A stretch of 64,000 bases of DNA from UBA1738 sp045655325 (GTDB taxonomy: Bacteria > Bacillota > Clostridia > UBA1381), in NCBI GenBank assembly GCA_045655325.1, contig JAZOOY010000056.1:28684-92683 (forward strand). Reading direction: 5' to 3'. Every line of letters begins with the position of its first letter. Positions within the stretch are counted from its first letter, which is position 1. The translations under genes were made by a program, and so were the position numbers. The notes beneath the pieces were generated by a model. That model searched no databases and was not told the DNA's origin. It worked only from the letters and a program-made list of their open reading frames with translations. This document shows, piece after piece, positions 42,636-50,160 of this stretch.

Positions 42636-43316
42636 ATAAAGAAACAACATCTTATACTACATAGAACGAAGAGCGGTGGCTATCGCTCAGTTATTAAGAC
42701 TAAGCACGGGAGACTTGTTTACTTAGAAATAAGCCAGGATAATAACAGCCTATCGGTTAAAAATTGCTATTATCTTGACCGTGTGAGATGCGGAGAGTAC
42801 TACTCTTCCCCAAAGAAGCTAATTACAACGAATTTCAACTTTAATGAAATTCTCGTTGTAATCGCTAATGAATTAGACCGAAAGTATTTTGGCATAGAAA
42901 TTACAGATAAATTTGCAGACCTGAGTAGGAATGAATTTATCGACTTACAGCTTAAATCCATGCAGAAAAAGTATAATTTTCTCATATTTATCGGCGAAGG
43001 TGAGCCAGTCAACGGCATACCCTCGGTTATTAAAACTCGGTTCAAAAACCGTATTCACAGAAGCATCTACCTAGAGATGCGTTATAAAAGTAATGGCAAA
43101 GGTGTCATAACCGACTGCCATTACTATGATAGAATATACAAGGAGCGGGACAGGGTCACTCCTGAAGCCCTCTCTACCGTATTTTTTGATTATAACAGAC
43201 AAACCATCCTGAATATAATTAATAACGAACTAAATACTGCTTTTAACCACATTATATTCGTTACGGATGGTAGTATTGACATTGATAACAAACAGCCTCT
43301 ATGTGGCAACATATAG
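42636..43316 (+). CDS. Hypothetical protein with an apparent ATA start codon
   Basis: A 226-residue protein. The frame open to 43316 has no ATG or GTG near a ribosome site. At 8 bases after GGAGG the in-frame codon is ATA (42636), followed by KKQHLILHRTKSGGYRSVIK. The nearby ATG and GTG lie in frames that stop at once (ATG TGA; GTG ATA TAA), and the first in-frame GTG, at 42783, has no ribosome site. The N-terminal 50 residues look like a small beta-rich domain. No family recognised. A GC-rich hairpin precedes the ribosome site. It probably belongs to the element's backbone. Confidence 0.6.
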   Translation: MKKQHLILHRTKSGGYRSVIKTKHGRLVYLEISQDNNSLSVKNCYYLDRVRCGEYYSSPKKLITTNFNFNEILVVIANELDRKYFGIEITDKFADLSRNEFIDLQLKSMQKKYNFLIFIGEGEPVNGIPSVIKTRFKNRIHRSIYLEMRYKSNGKGVITDCHYYDRIYKERDRVTPEALSTVFFDYNRQTILNIINNELNTAFNHIIFVTDGSIDIDNKQPLCGNI

Positions 43317-43409
43317 GGCTCTTATACGCGGAACTTCGTGTGTCCGTATTTAATAATAGCTTCCTATGCAAGCATATTATTGCAACAAGAAATATTGGAG
43401 GTTGATATT

Positions 43410-43574
43410 ATGAATACAACAGATACAGGACACCATACTACAAAATATACAGATATATCTAATAAATCAAGAGAAGTTAAACACAGCGTTATCCTAACTA
43501 CTGAAGAAAAGAAGGAACTTGAAGAAAGGATTGTAGACGAACTATATAGGATTTTCACGCACAAAGTTGGCTGA
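43410..43574 (+). CDS. Small charged protein, 54 residues
   Basis: Starts at ATG 43410, 8 bases after GGAGG, giving MNTTDTGHHTTKYTDISNKS followed by a helix KKELEERIVDELYRIFTHKV. Polar N-terminus, one amphipathic C-terminal helix, no Cys. It lies directly before the large serine recombinase gene and could be a recombination directionality factor or regulator, which is inference from position and size only. Confidence 0.5.
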   Translation: MNTTDTGHHTTKYTDISNKSREVKHSVILTTEEKKELEERIVDELYRIFTHKVG

Positions 43575-43580
43575 TCAAAT

Positions 43581-43608
43581 GAGCGGAGCGGATATTTCCG
43601 CTTCGCTC
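43581..43608 (+). promoter_or_regulatory. Hairpin just upstream of the recombinase ribosome site
   Basis: A 12-bp stem with one mismatch (GAGCGGAGCGGA/TCCGCTTCGCTC, loop TATT) ends 4 bases before the AAAGGAG of the large serine recombinase. It may be a terminator-free leader structure that affects translation or messenger stability. Confidence 0.5.
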
Positions 43609-43627
43609 ACAGAAAGGAGTGTATCTT

Positions 43628-45154
43628 ATGGCCATAGCTATTTACGCGAGAAAATCCGTGGAAAAAGAGAACTCAATTTCATGCGAGACCCAGATTGAGT
43701 ACTGCAAGGTGATGCTAAAACCCGATGAGCGACACGAAAAGGTGATCACATTTGTTGACAACGGCTTTTCTGGCGGAAATGTTGACAGAGACGGTTTTCA
43801 GAAGATGATGCGCAAAATTGAACAAGGAAAAATTACAAAGGTTCTTTGTTACCGTTTGGACAGAATTTCTAGATCCTTGGCAGATTTCATCGGAATTCTT
43901 AATTTTTTTAAGGAATACGGCGTCGAGTTTGTTTCTACCCAAGAGGCATTCGACACCTCAAGCCCATACGGCGAGCTCATCGTGAAAATACTAGCTGTAT
44001 TTGCAGAGTTCGAGCGTAATAGTATTATACAGCGCGTGACTCAAGCTTATGAACACCGCAGTGAACTCATGCTGTACATGGGCGGTAAAAAGCCCATGGG
44101 ATTTGATTTAGAGCCCACAATTATAAACAACATTAAAACTAAGCGATTAGTACCTATCCCTGAAGAGATAGAGAAAATCAAGTACATATATGAAACCTAC
44201 GCCGTTGAACAGGTGTCTTTGGGTAGGGTTTTAAAGAATCTTGTTGAGAACAACATAAACCCTACTTCCGGTAGTGGCTGGACTACGGCAAAGCTTTCTA
44301 CTATCATTAAGAACCCAATTTACGTAAAGGCTGACAGCAGAGTGTACGAGTATTTTCAGCTTCACAATGCAAATATTATCAGTCCACCTGAAGCTTTTGA
44401 CGGGGTTCATGGAATCCAGATTTATGGCATAACCAAGCATGAGGCCGACAATACAGACTGGTCTGACATCAAGGTTGTCGTTATGACCCATGAAGGCGTC
44501 ATTGACAGTGAGACTTGGATTAAATGCCAACAGAAGCTTGCCAAGAACAAGCAAGTAAGAAATTCCGTATCCAACAAGACAAGCTGGCTTGGTGGCAAGA
44601 TAGTATGCGGTCGCTGTGGCAGGACCATGACCACTATAAAAGGCAAAACCGGGAGCGGTGAAATCCGCAGATACTTTGCCTGCACTGGCAAAACTCATTT
44701 GAAGAAGTGCGCCGGCACAAATGTTACCCTATATGCGGAAAGTCTTGAGGATATGGTTTACACCGAGATCGGCAACAAGCTTGAAACACTAAAAAACGTC
44801 AAAGCAAGCGAGCGTAAAAATTTGCATCCTGAAATCAACGAGTTACGCAACAAGCTTAAAGCTATTGAGCTATCGCAAAACAAAATTGCGGACATGATGA
44901 TGAGCCCTGAAGCCAATGCTGACCTGCTTGAAATAATGAGTCAGCGAGCATCAAAACTCAAAGCCGAAAGAACCGATATTCTTTTGAAGATAGACGAGCT
45001 TGAAAACACAGAAATTGATGTTAAAAAGGCTGTGAATCTATCAAAGAAGTGGAAAACCGCTTCCTTTGAGGAAAAACGTGGCGTATGCGGTATTCTTATA
45101 AACCGTATCATCATTGACGAAGATGGCAACGCTGAAATTGTGTGGAATATATGA
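43628..45154 (+). CDS. Large serine recombinase (site-specific integrase)
   Basis: A 508-residue large serine recombinase. The catalytic domain opens AIYARKSVEKENSISCETQ with Ser10 as nucleophile, then FVDNGFSGGNVDRDGF, YRLDRISRSLADF and FAEFERNSIIQRV. The recombinase domain (about 165-290) includes PIPEEIEKIKYIYETY. A zinc ribbon follows (CGRCGRTM ... CTGKTHLKKCAG), then a coiled coil and a C-terminal SFEEKRGVCGILINRI. Start at ATG 43628, 8 bases after AGGAG; the GTG at 43619 is too close. It probably integrates and excises this element. Confidence 0.93.
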   Translation: MAIAIYARKSVEKENSISCETQIEYCKVMLKPDERHEKVITFVDNGFSGGNVDRDGFQKMMRKIEQGKITKVLCYRLDRISRSLADFIGILNFFKEYGVEFVSTQEAFDTSSPYGELIVKILAVFAEFERNSIIQRVTQAYEHRSELMLYMGGKKPMGFDLEPTIINNIKTKRLVPIPEEIEKIKYIYETYAVEQVSLGRVLKNLVENNINPTSGSGWTTAKLSTIIKNPIYVKADSRVYEYFQLHNANIISPPEAFDGVHGIQIYGITKHEADNTDWSDIKVVVMTHEGVIDSETWIKCQQKLAKNKQVRNSVSNKTSWLGGKIVCGRCGRTMTTIKGKTGSGEIRRYFACTGKTHLKKCAGTNVTLYAESLEDMVYTEIGNKLETLKNVKASERKNLHPEINELRNKLKAIELSQNKIADMMMSPEANADLLEIMSQRASKLKAERTDILLKIDELENTEIDVKKAVNLSKKWKTASFEEKRGVCGILINRIIIDEDGNAEIVWNI

Positions 45155-45158
45155 CAAA

Positions 45159-45187
45159 TTGACAAAGCCATTGCTATGTGATATAAT
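45159..45187 (+). promoter_or_regulatory. Consensus promoter of the HipA-like gene
   Basis: TTGACA (45159-45164), 17-bp spacer ending TGTGA, TATAAT (45182-45187): both hexamers perfect with an extended -10. The gene would be strongly and independently transcribed. Confidence 0.85.
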
Positions 45188-45215
45188 TACATATTATCAG
45201 GAAGGAGGTGCCGAC

Positions 45216-46253
45216 ATGGATTTCTATATCATGAATAAGGATTCCATCGCCGCAAAATGGCAATCAGGAAAGCTTGAAATAATTAGCGAATCACTACTAC
45301 CTTTATATTTAAAAAATACAGGCAATGTAGACAGATGGCTTGAAACTAGAGCTATAGATTACCACAGGGCAAATTCAAGACTTCTTAAGAAGGCACTTCG
45401 CCTTACAGAGAAGGATGACATCTCCACAGTTATTACTGTAAATGCTGTAACTATTACAGATTCATACTGGATAAAGCCTTTAGATTCTGACCTTACCTAT
45501 TCAGACGTAAGGTTTGATAGCGATTACTTCTCAAATCTTGCACTCAACGGAACCTACGACAGTTTCAACAGAGTTGCAAACAGTAAAACTTCCAAGACAC
45601 CTGAGCTTACCAATATCGGTAGTTTTGAAAAGTGTTGGAAGCTTAAAAACGGACAGTGGTGGATGCATAAGAAAGCCAACCACGAGGAAATGTTCTCGGA
45701 GCTTTTCATATACAAATTAGGATTAAATCTTGGTTTTACAATGGCTGAATATCAGCGCGGTAACGGTGTTATTAAAACCAAAGATTTCACGAACAATGCC
45801 TCTATCAACTTTGAGCCTGCGTACTCATTTATGGGCGATAACGAGGATTATATTGAAACCCTTAATGCATTAAAATCACTGTGTCCTAATGCTATCGCTG
45901 ATTATGTGCAGATGTTGTTCCTTGATACAATTTGTGCAAATCCTGACAGGCACACCTTTAACTTTGGTATACTAAGAGATACCGATACAGGAGATATCCT
46001 TGGACTAGCTCCAAACTTCGATAACAATATGGCGCTGATTTCAAGAGGTTATCCTAAAAATACAAATAGTAAGAACGATTTGCTTATAAGACTATTCAAC
46101 GATTTGCTCACATACGACGACACTTTAAAAAATCATATCCCACACGTTACAGAGGATATGATAAAAGAAACTATTAAGGCTGTTGGTATGCGAGTAAAGT
46201 CAAAGTATATTACTGAATTCATTATGAACAGATACGCTCTTATTGACAAATAA
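45216..46253 (+). CDS. HipA-like kinase-domain protein
   Basis: A 345-residue protein with a HipA C-terminal-like kinase core: LFLDTICANPDRHTFNFGIL (NPDRHTFNFG at 242-251) is the catalytic loop and LAPNFDNNMAL (Asp269) the metal-binding loop. An ATP-site lysine lies near WMHKKANHEEMFSEL. The N-terminal 130 residues differ from HipA, and no HipB-type HTH gene is adjacent. It may be a stand-alone toxin, a phage-exclusion kinase or a regulator. Start at ATG 45216 behind GGAGG. It is the last plus-strand gene, at the border with the cotJ genes. Confidence 0.8.
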   Translation: MDFYIMNKDSIAAKWQSGKLEIISESLLPLYLKNTGNVDRWLETRAIDYHRANSRLLKKALRLTEKDDISTVITVNAVTITDSYWIKPLDSDLTYSDVRFDSDYFSNLALNGTYDSFNRVANSKTSKTPELTNIGSFEKCWKLKNGQWWMHKKANHEEMFSELFIYKLGLNLGFTMAEYQRGNGVIKTKDFTNNASINFEPAYSFMGDNEDYIETLNALKSLCPNAIADYVQMLFLDTICANPDRHTFNFGILRDTDTGDILGLAPNFDNNMALISRGYPKNTNSKNDLLIRLFNDLLTYDDTLKNHIPHVTEDMIKETIKAVGMRVKSKYITEFIMNRYALIDK

Positions 46254-46294
46254 TTCTTGCACTTTAAGTTAATATCTGATATAATAAAAACAAG

Positions 46295-46332
46295 AAAAGA
46301 CACTGTCGTCATATGGGCGATCAGTGTCTTTT
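46295..46332. terminator. Bidirectional terminator between the HipA-like and cotJC genes
   Basis: An 11-bp perfect stem AAAAGACACTG/CAGTGTCTTTT encloses a 16-base loop, with T or A runs at both ends, between two convergent genes. Confidence 0.75.
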
Positions 46333-46894
46333 AGTATGGTAAAATTCTCCTTAAATTAGTAAGGATTGGTTCACCGAAACGTTGGAAGTGCACAACTTCA
46401 CGTTGGCGAAGGAATTTAATAACTTCGTTTACGTCAGGATCGTCGGATAGTCTTAAAATGTTATCATATACTGCACGGGCTTTTTGTTCTGCCGCCAAGT
46501 CCTCAAAAAGGTTGGTGATTGGGTCGCCTGTTGATGCGATTGCCGCCGCATTAAATGGTGAACCCTGTGCGTTTTGTGGGAATACTGCGTTGCCGTTATC
46601 TGCATAGTATTCCGGAGTGTGTCCTTCAAGCCAATCTTTTCCAGATGCGCCGTCGGATAGCTGATAAACAAGAGTACCCACCATTTCAAGGTGTCCAAGT
46701 TCCTCCACACCGATATCTGTTAATAACGCTTTTGAAACTTCGTCCGGCATAACATATCTTTGTGTCAAGTAGCGAAGTGATGCGCCAAGTTCTCCGTTTG
46801 GTCCACCATATTGTGTTGCAATAAGTGACGCAAGTTGTGGGTTTTTATTTCTTATCTTAATAGGTCTCTGCAAAAATTTATCATAACTAAACAT
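46331..46894 (-). CDS. cotJC: Spore coat protein CotJC (manganese-catalase family)
   Basis: A 187-residue protein of the CotJC/manganese catalase family. The four-helix di-iron/di-manganese fold is marked by IATQYGGPNGELGASLRYLTQRY, VEELGHLEMVG (Glu-Glu-x-x-His) and REVVHFQRFGE (Glu and His ligands). In Bacillus and Clostridia it is laid down in the spore coat and may degrade peroxide. Its ATG overlaps the cotJB stop by one base. Confidence 0.93.
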   Translation of the reverse strand: MFSYDKFLQRPIKIRNKNPQLASLIATQYGGPNGELGASLRYLTQRYVMPDEVSKALLTDIGVEELGHLEMVGTLVYQLSDGASGKDWLEGHTPEYYADNGNAVFPQNAQGSPFNAAAIASTGDPITNLFEDLAAEQKARAVYDNILRLSDDPDVNEVIKFLRQREVVHFQRFGEPILTNLRRILPY

Positions 46895-47148
46895 TATGCG
46901 TTACCTCCTTTTTCCCATGGCCATGGTTCGTCAATCCAATTAAATTCTGTGTAGTCCGCTGCCGCTTTAATGTTTAAAGGGCCATACTTTTGATGATACT
47001 GTTCCTTTAATTCTTCTGCCTTTCTTGTAAGTTCCTTAAAAAGTGCGAATGCCTTTTTATCGTCCTGATGAGTGTCTAAATAAAGTAGCATATCGTAGGC
47101 CGCAAAGCAGTAGCTTTGAATCTGTTTTTTTAATTCGTTCTGATTCAT
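46894..47148 (-). CDS. cotJB: Spore coat protein CotJB
   Basis: An 84-residue CotJB protein with the usual pattern: IQSYCFAAYDMLLYLDTHQDDKKAF, and YGPLNIKAAADYTEFNWIDEPWPWE at the end. The start is ATG 47148, overlapping the stop codon of cotJA; a TTG at 47160 touches the ribosome site. It is needed for assembly of CotJC in the coat of related spores. Confidence 0.9.
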   Translation of the reverse strand: MNQNELKKQIQSYCFAAYDMLLYLDTHQDDKKAFALFKELTRKAEELKEQYHQKYGPLNIKAAADYTEFNWIDEPWPWEKGGNA

Positions 47149-47318
47149 TCTTCTCTGCAACCTCCTTTACATACCTTTCCGTATTCTTCTATGGTAAGCA
47201 CTAGTTCCGGAAATACAGAACCGTTTTTTAGAGCATCCTCTGCACAGTAAACTGAGGAAAGCTGCTGCACTGGCACATATCCATAACCAACGCAACCGCA
47301 GTATTCATATTTTTCCAT
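47145..47318 (-). CDS. cotJA: Spore coat-associated protein CotJA
   Basis: A 57-residue CotJA-like protein: YVPVQQLSSVYCAEDALKNG followed by SVFPELVLTIEEYG matches the family pattern (YVPxQ, AL..G..FPEL). It starts at ATG 47318 behind AAAGG and ends in an ATGA overlap with cotJB. Cysteines at both ends (CGC, CKGGC) may cross-link in the coat. First gene of the cotJ operon, which is normally under the mother-cell sigma factor SigE; a SigE promoter could not be assigned with confidence here. Confidence 0.85.
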   Translation of the reverse strand: MEKYEYCGCVGYGYVPVQQLSSVYCAEDALKNGSVFPELVLTIEEYGKVCKGGCREE

Positions 47319-47355
47319 ACTTTCTTACCTTTCTGTCCGCAAAAGTTCAAAAAAA

Positions 47356-47385
47356 TACGCCTTATCTGCGGACGGATAAGGCGTA
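47356..47385 (-). terminator. Hairpin with T-run in the cotJ leader
   Basis: An 11-bp stem TACGCCTTATC/GATAAGGCGTA with an 8-base loop is followed on the minus strand by TTTTTTT, 38 bp before cotJA. Because the tyrS terminator lies further upstream, this looks like a second terminator or an attenuator in front of cotJ. A 17-bp palindrome (ATAATATG-C-CATATTAT) lies at 47410-47426, where the promoter is expected. Confidence 0.6.
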
Positions 47386-47461
47386 CGCAGAAATTTACTC
47401 TGCTAACTTATAATATGCCATATTATGTAAACCTGTTACATTGGGATTTATTTGTTATATC

Positions 47462-47489
47462 AAAAAATCCACCCAATTGGGTGGATTTT
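47462..47489 (-). terminator. Intrinsic terminator of tyrS
   Basis: An 11-bp perfect stem AAAATCCACCC/GGGTGGATTTT (loop AATT) with a T-run on the minus strand, directly after the tyrS stop. Confidence 0.92.
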
Positions 47490-47490
47490 C

Positions 47491-48711
47491 TTATTTTATA
47501 ATAACTCTGTGGAAAACTTTCTTACCCTTTTTAATGATTAAGCCGTCTTTCTTGATATAGCTATTGTCAAGCACAAGTGCCACGTCTGTAACCTTTTCAT
47601 CGTTAATTGAAACGCCACCCTGCTGAACAAGTCTTCTTGCTTCGCCCTTTGATGGAAGTAGCTTTGTTTCAACCAAAAGGTCCAAAAGACCCTTGCCGTC
47701 AAGAGTTTCAACCTCGGTTGTCGGCATATCGCTAGATACTCCGCCGCCTGCAAATACAGCTTCAGCAGCAGCGTGAACCTGATTTGCAACATCTTCGCCG
47801 TGAACCATCTTTGTAACTTCGTAAGCAAGACGCTTTTTAGCCTTATTAAGCTCTGCGCCTTCCCAGTTTTCCATTTCACGGATTTCGTCCATTGGAACAA
47901 ATGTGACAAGCTTTAAGCATCTTATTACGTCAGCGTCCTGAACATTTACCCAATACTGATAGAAATCATAAGGCTTGCACTTTTCAGGGTCAAGCCATAA
48001 AGCACCCTTCTGTGTCTTACCCATCTTCTTACCGTCTGATGTTGTAAGAAGTGTGAAAGTCATACCATAAGTCTGCTTCTGGTCCTTTCTACGGCAAAGC
48101 TCAATACCACCAAGGATATTTGACCACTGGTCATCACCGCCAAGCTCGATTTTACAATCGTACTTACGGCTTAACATCAAGAAGTCATAGCTCTGCATAA
48201 GCATATAGTTGAATTCAAGGAATGAAAGACCCTTTTCAAGTCTTTGCTTAAAGCATTCTGCAGTAAGCATCTTGTTTACAGAGAAGCAAGCGCCGATATC
48301 ACGTAAAAATTCTACATAGTTTAAATCCAAAAGCCAATCTGCGTTATTTACCATAAGTGCCTTATCGTCTGAAAAATCAACAAGGCATGAAAGCTGTTTC
48401 TTGAAACAGTTACTGTTATGGTCGATAATTTCCTTAGTCATCATCTGACGCATATCGGATCTTCCTGATGGGTCTCCGATGTGTGCAGTACCGCCACCGA
48501 TTAGGGCAATTGGTCTGTGACCGTGGTCCTGCATGTGCTTCATAACAACCATCTGCAAGAAGTGGCCGATATGAAGACTGTCTGCAGTTGGGTCAAAACC
48601 GATATAGAATGTTACCTTTTCCTTACCCAATAGCTCACGAATTTCAGCTTCGTGAGTTGTCTGTGCAATAAGACCTCGTTCTAAAAGAACATCATATACA
48701 TTACGTTCCAT
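47491..48711 (-). CDS. tyrS: Tyrosyl-tRNA synthetase
   Basis: A 406-residue TyrRS. It shows the class I HIGH motif (TADSLHIGHFLQ), GDPSGRSD, the QSYDFLMLSRKYDCKIELGGDDQWSNI tyrosine/ATP pocket, and the KMSKS-type loop as GKKMGKTQ. A C-terminal S4 RNA-binding domain closes the protein (EARRLVQQGGVSINDEKV). It lies 15 bp after oadA without a promoter or T-box leader of its own, so it is probably expressed from the oad operon. Confidence 0.97.
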   Translation of the reverse strand: MERNVYDVLLERGLIAQTTHEAEIRELLGKEKVTFYIGFDPTADSLHIGHFLQMVVMKHMQDHGHRPIALIGGGTAHIGDPSGRSDMRQMMTKEIIDHNSNCFKKQLSCLVDFSDDKALMVNNADWLLDLNYVEFLRDIGACFSVNKMLTAECFKQRLEKGLSFLEFNYMLMQSYDFLMLSRKYDCKIELGGDDQWSNILGGIELCRRKDQKQTYGMTFTLLTTSDGKKMGKTQKGALWLDPEKCKPYDFYQYWVNVQDADVIRCLKLVTFVPMDEIREMENWEGAELNKAKKRLAYEVTKMVHGEDVANQVHAAAEAVFAGGGVSSDMPTTEVETLDGKGLLDLLVETKLLPSKGEARRLVQQGGVSINDEKVTDVALVLDNSYIKKDGLIIKKGKKVFHRVIIK

Positions 48712-48726
48712 TTTACTTCTCCTTAA

Positions 48727-50130
48727 TTATGAGATATCCTGTACAAAGATTTCTCTTACGCCATCAGCTTTAGCTTCCTGCTTTGGCTCAGGCTTCTTAT
48801 CTCTTGTTTCAAAAAATTTCTGTGCAACCTGAGGGAATAGTGCATAGCTTAATACGTCTTCGTCAGATTTTGCAATGCCCTTTGTTTCCTCACGGTACTT
48901 TTCAAGTTCAGGTTCCAAAAGATCTGCAGGACGGCAAGTGATAACTTCGTCATCGCCAATTGCAAGTTTTCTTACTTCTTCATTAACCTCACCTGGAAGT
49001 TTACCATAGTCACCACGAAGAAGTCCCTTTGATTCCTTTGAAATCATCTTATATCTGCCCATAAGCACGTTTAAAACTGCCTGTGTACCAACAATCTGGG
49101 AAGTTGGTGTTACAAGTGGTGGATAACCAAAGTCCTTTCTTACTCTTGGGACTTCAGCAAGCACCTCATAGTACTTATCTTCAGCGTTCTGCTGTTTTAG
49201 CTGTGAAATAAGGTTTGAAAGCATACCACCCGGTACCTGATATAAAAGTGCGTTAGGGTCAACGTTTAAAACCTTAGGGTCAAGTGTTCCCTCTTTCTTC
49301 ATCTTTTCTGCAATACCTCTAAAGTGTGCAGCAGCTTCTGACAATTTGTTAAGGTCAAGACCTGTATCTCTTTCTGTTCCCTTCATTGTTGCAACCATTG
49401 CCTCTGTTGATGGCTGTGCAGTACCGTTTGCAAGTGGTGAAAGTGCACAGTCCACGATGTCAACACCAGCTTGTGCCGCCATAAGGTTTGTCATATCACC
49501 TGTACCTGCAGTATTGTGTGTATGAAGGTGAATTGGCACGCTGATATTAGCCTTTAGCTTTTTAACAAGCTCATACGCATCGTAAGGAAGCAATAAGTTT
49601 GCCATATCCTTGATACAGATTGAGTCAGCGCCCATTTTTTCAAGTGTTTCTGAAAGCTTAACGAAGTAGTCAAGGTTATGAACAGGGCTTTCTGTGTAGC
49701 TGATTGCAGCTTCACAGTGTCCGCCGTATTCCTTAACAAACTTGATTGCAGATTCTAAGTTTCTTGGGTCATTCAGTGCGTCAAATATACGTACAACGTC
49801 GATACCGTTTTCGATTGACTTCTTACAGAACTGTTCAACCACGTCATCAGCGTAGTGCTTATAACCCAAAATGTTCTGACCACGGAAAAGCATCTGTAAC
49901 TTAGTGTTTGGCATATTTGCCTTTAGAGTTCTTAATCTTTCCCAAGGGTCTTCGTTCAAAAATCTCATACAAGCATCAAAAGTTGCTCCGCCCCAGCATT
50001 CAAGTGACCAATAGCCAATTGAATCAAGAATCTTACAAGCAGGGATCATATCCTCTGTTTTCATTCTTGTTGCTGCCTGTGACTGATGAGCATCTCTTAA
50101 GATTGTATCTGTAATATATAGTTTACTCAT
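48727..50130 (-). CDS. oadA: Oxaloacetate decarboxylase alpha subunit (carboxyltransferase)
   Basis: A 467-residue carboxyltransferase of the OadA/PycB family. TLRDAHQS-type opening (ILRDAHQSQAATRM; metal Asp13), the carboxylated Lys174 in ICIKDMAN, and HLHTHN (His203/His205) are in place. It ends after the PYC_OADA region and lacks a biotin domain, which is supplied by the separate carrier at 51418-51759. With OadB and OadG it forms a membrane complex that decarboxylates oxaloacetate (or a related acid) and exports Na+. Confidence 0.92.
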   Translation of the reverse strand: MSKLYITDTILRDAHQSQAATRMKTEDMIPACKILDSIGYWSLECWGGATFDACMRFLNEDPWERLRTLKANMPNTKLQMLFRGQNILGYKHYADDVVEQFCKKSIENGIDVVRIFDALNDPRNLESAIKFVKEYGGHCEAAISYTESPVHNLDYFVKLSETLEKMGADSICIKDMANLLLPYDAYELVKKLKANISVPIHLHTHNTAGTGDMTNLMAAQAGVDIVDCALSPLANGTAQPSTEAMVATMKGTERDTGLDLNKLSEAAAHFRGIAEKMKKEGTLDPKVLNVDPNALLYQVPGGMLSNLISQLKQQNAEDKYYEVLAEVPRVRKDFGYPPLVTPTSQIVGTQAVLNVLMGRYKMISKESKGLLRGDYGKLPGEVNEEVRKLAIGDDEVITCRPADLLEPELEKYREETKGIAKSDEDVLSYALFPQVAQKFFETRDKKPEPKQEAKADGVREIFVQDIS

Positions 50131-50160
50131 AATGTCAATTTCCTTTCCAAGGGTTCTCTA

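Noticed and set aside
43338..43409. Upstream extension of the 54-residue protein
   Set aside because: The only strong ribosome site, GGAGG with 8-base spacing, points to the ATG at 43410.
44231..44698. 155-residue open frame on the minus strand
   Set aside because: It lies entirely within the large serine recombinase gene, which has clear family motifs.
33406..46330. Attachment-site direct repeats bounding the mobile element
   Set aside because: I compared the sequence near 33.4-33.6 kb and 45.1-46.3 kb by eye and found no convincing matching core, so the exact element ends are not called.
48712..48726. T-box leader for tyrS
   Set aside because: Only 15 bp separate oadA and tyrS, and no T-box motif or tRNA-pairing element was seen in the oad leader (52063-52281) either.
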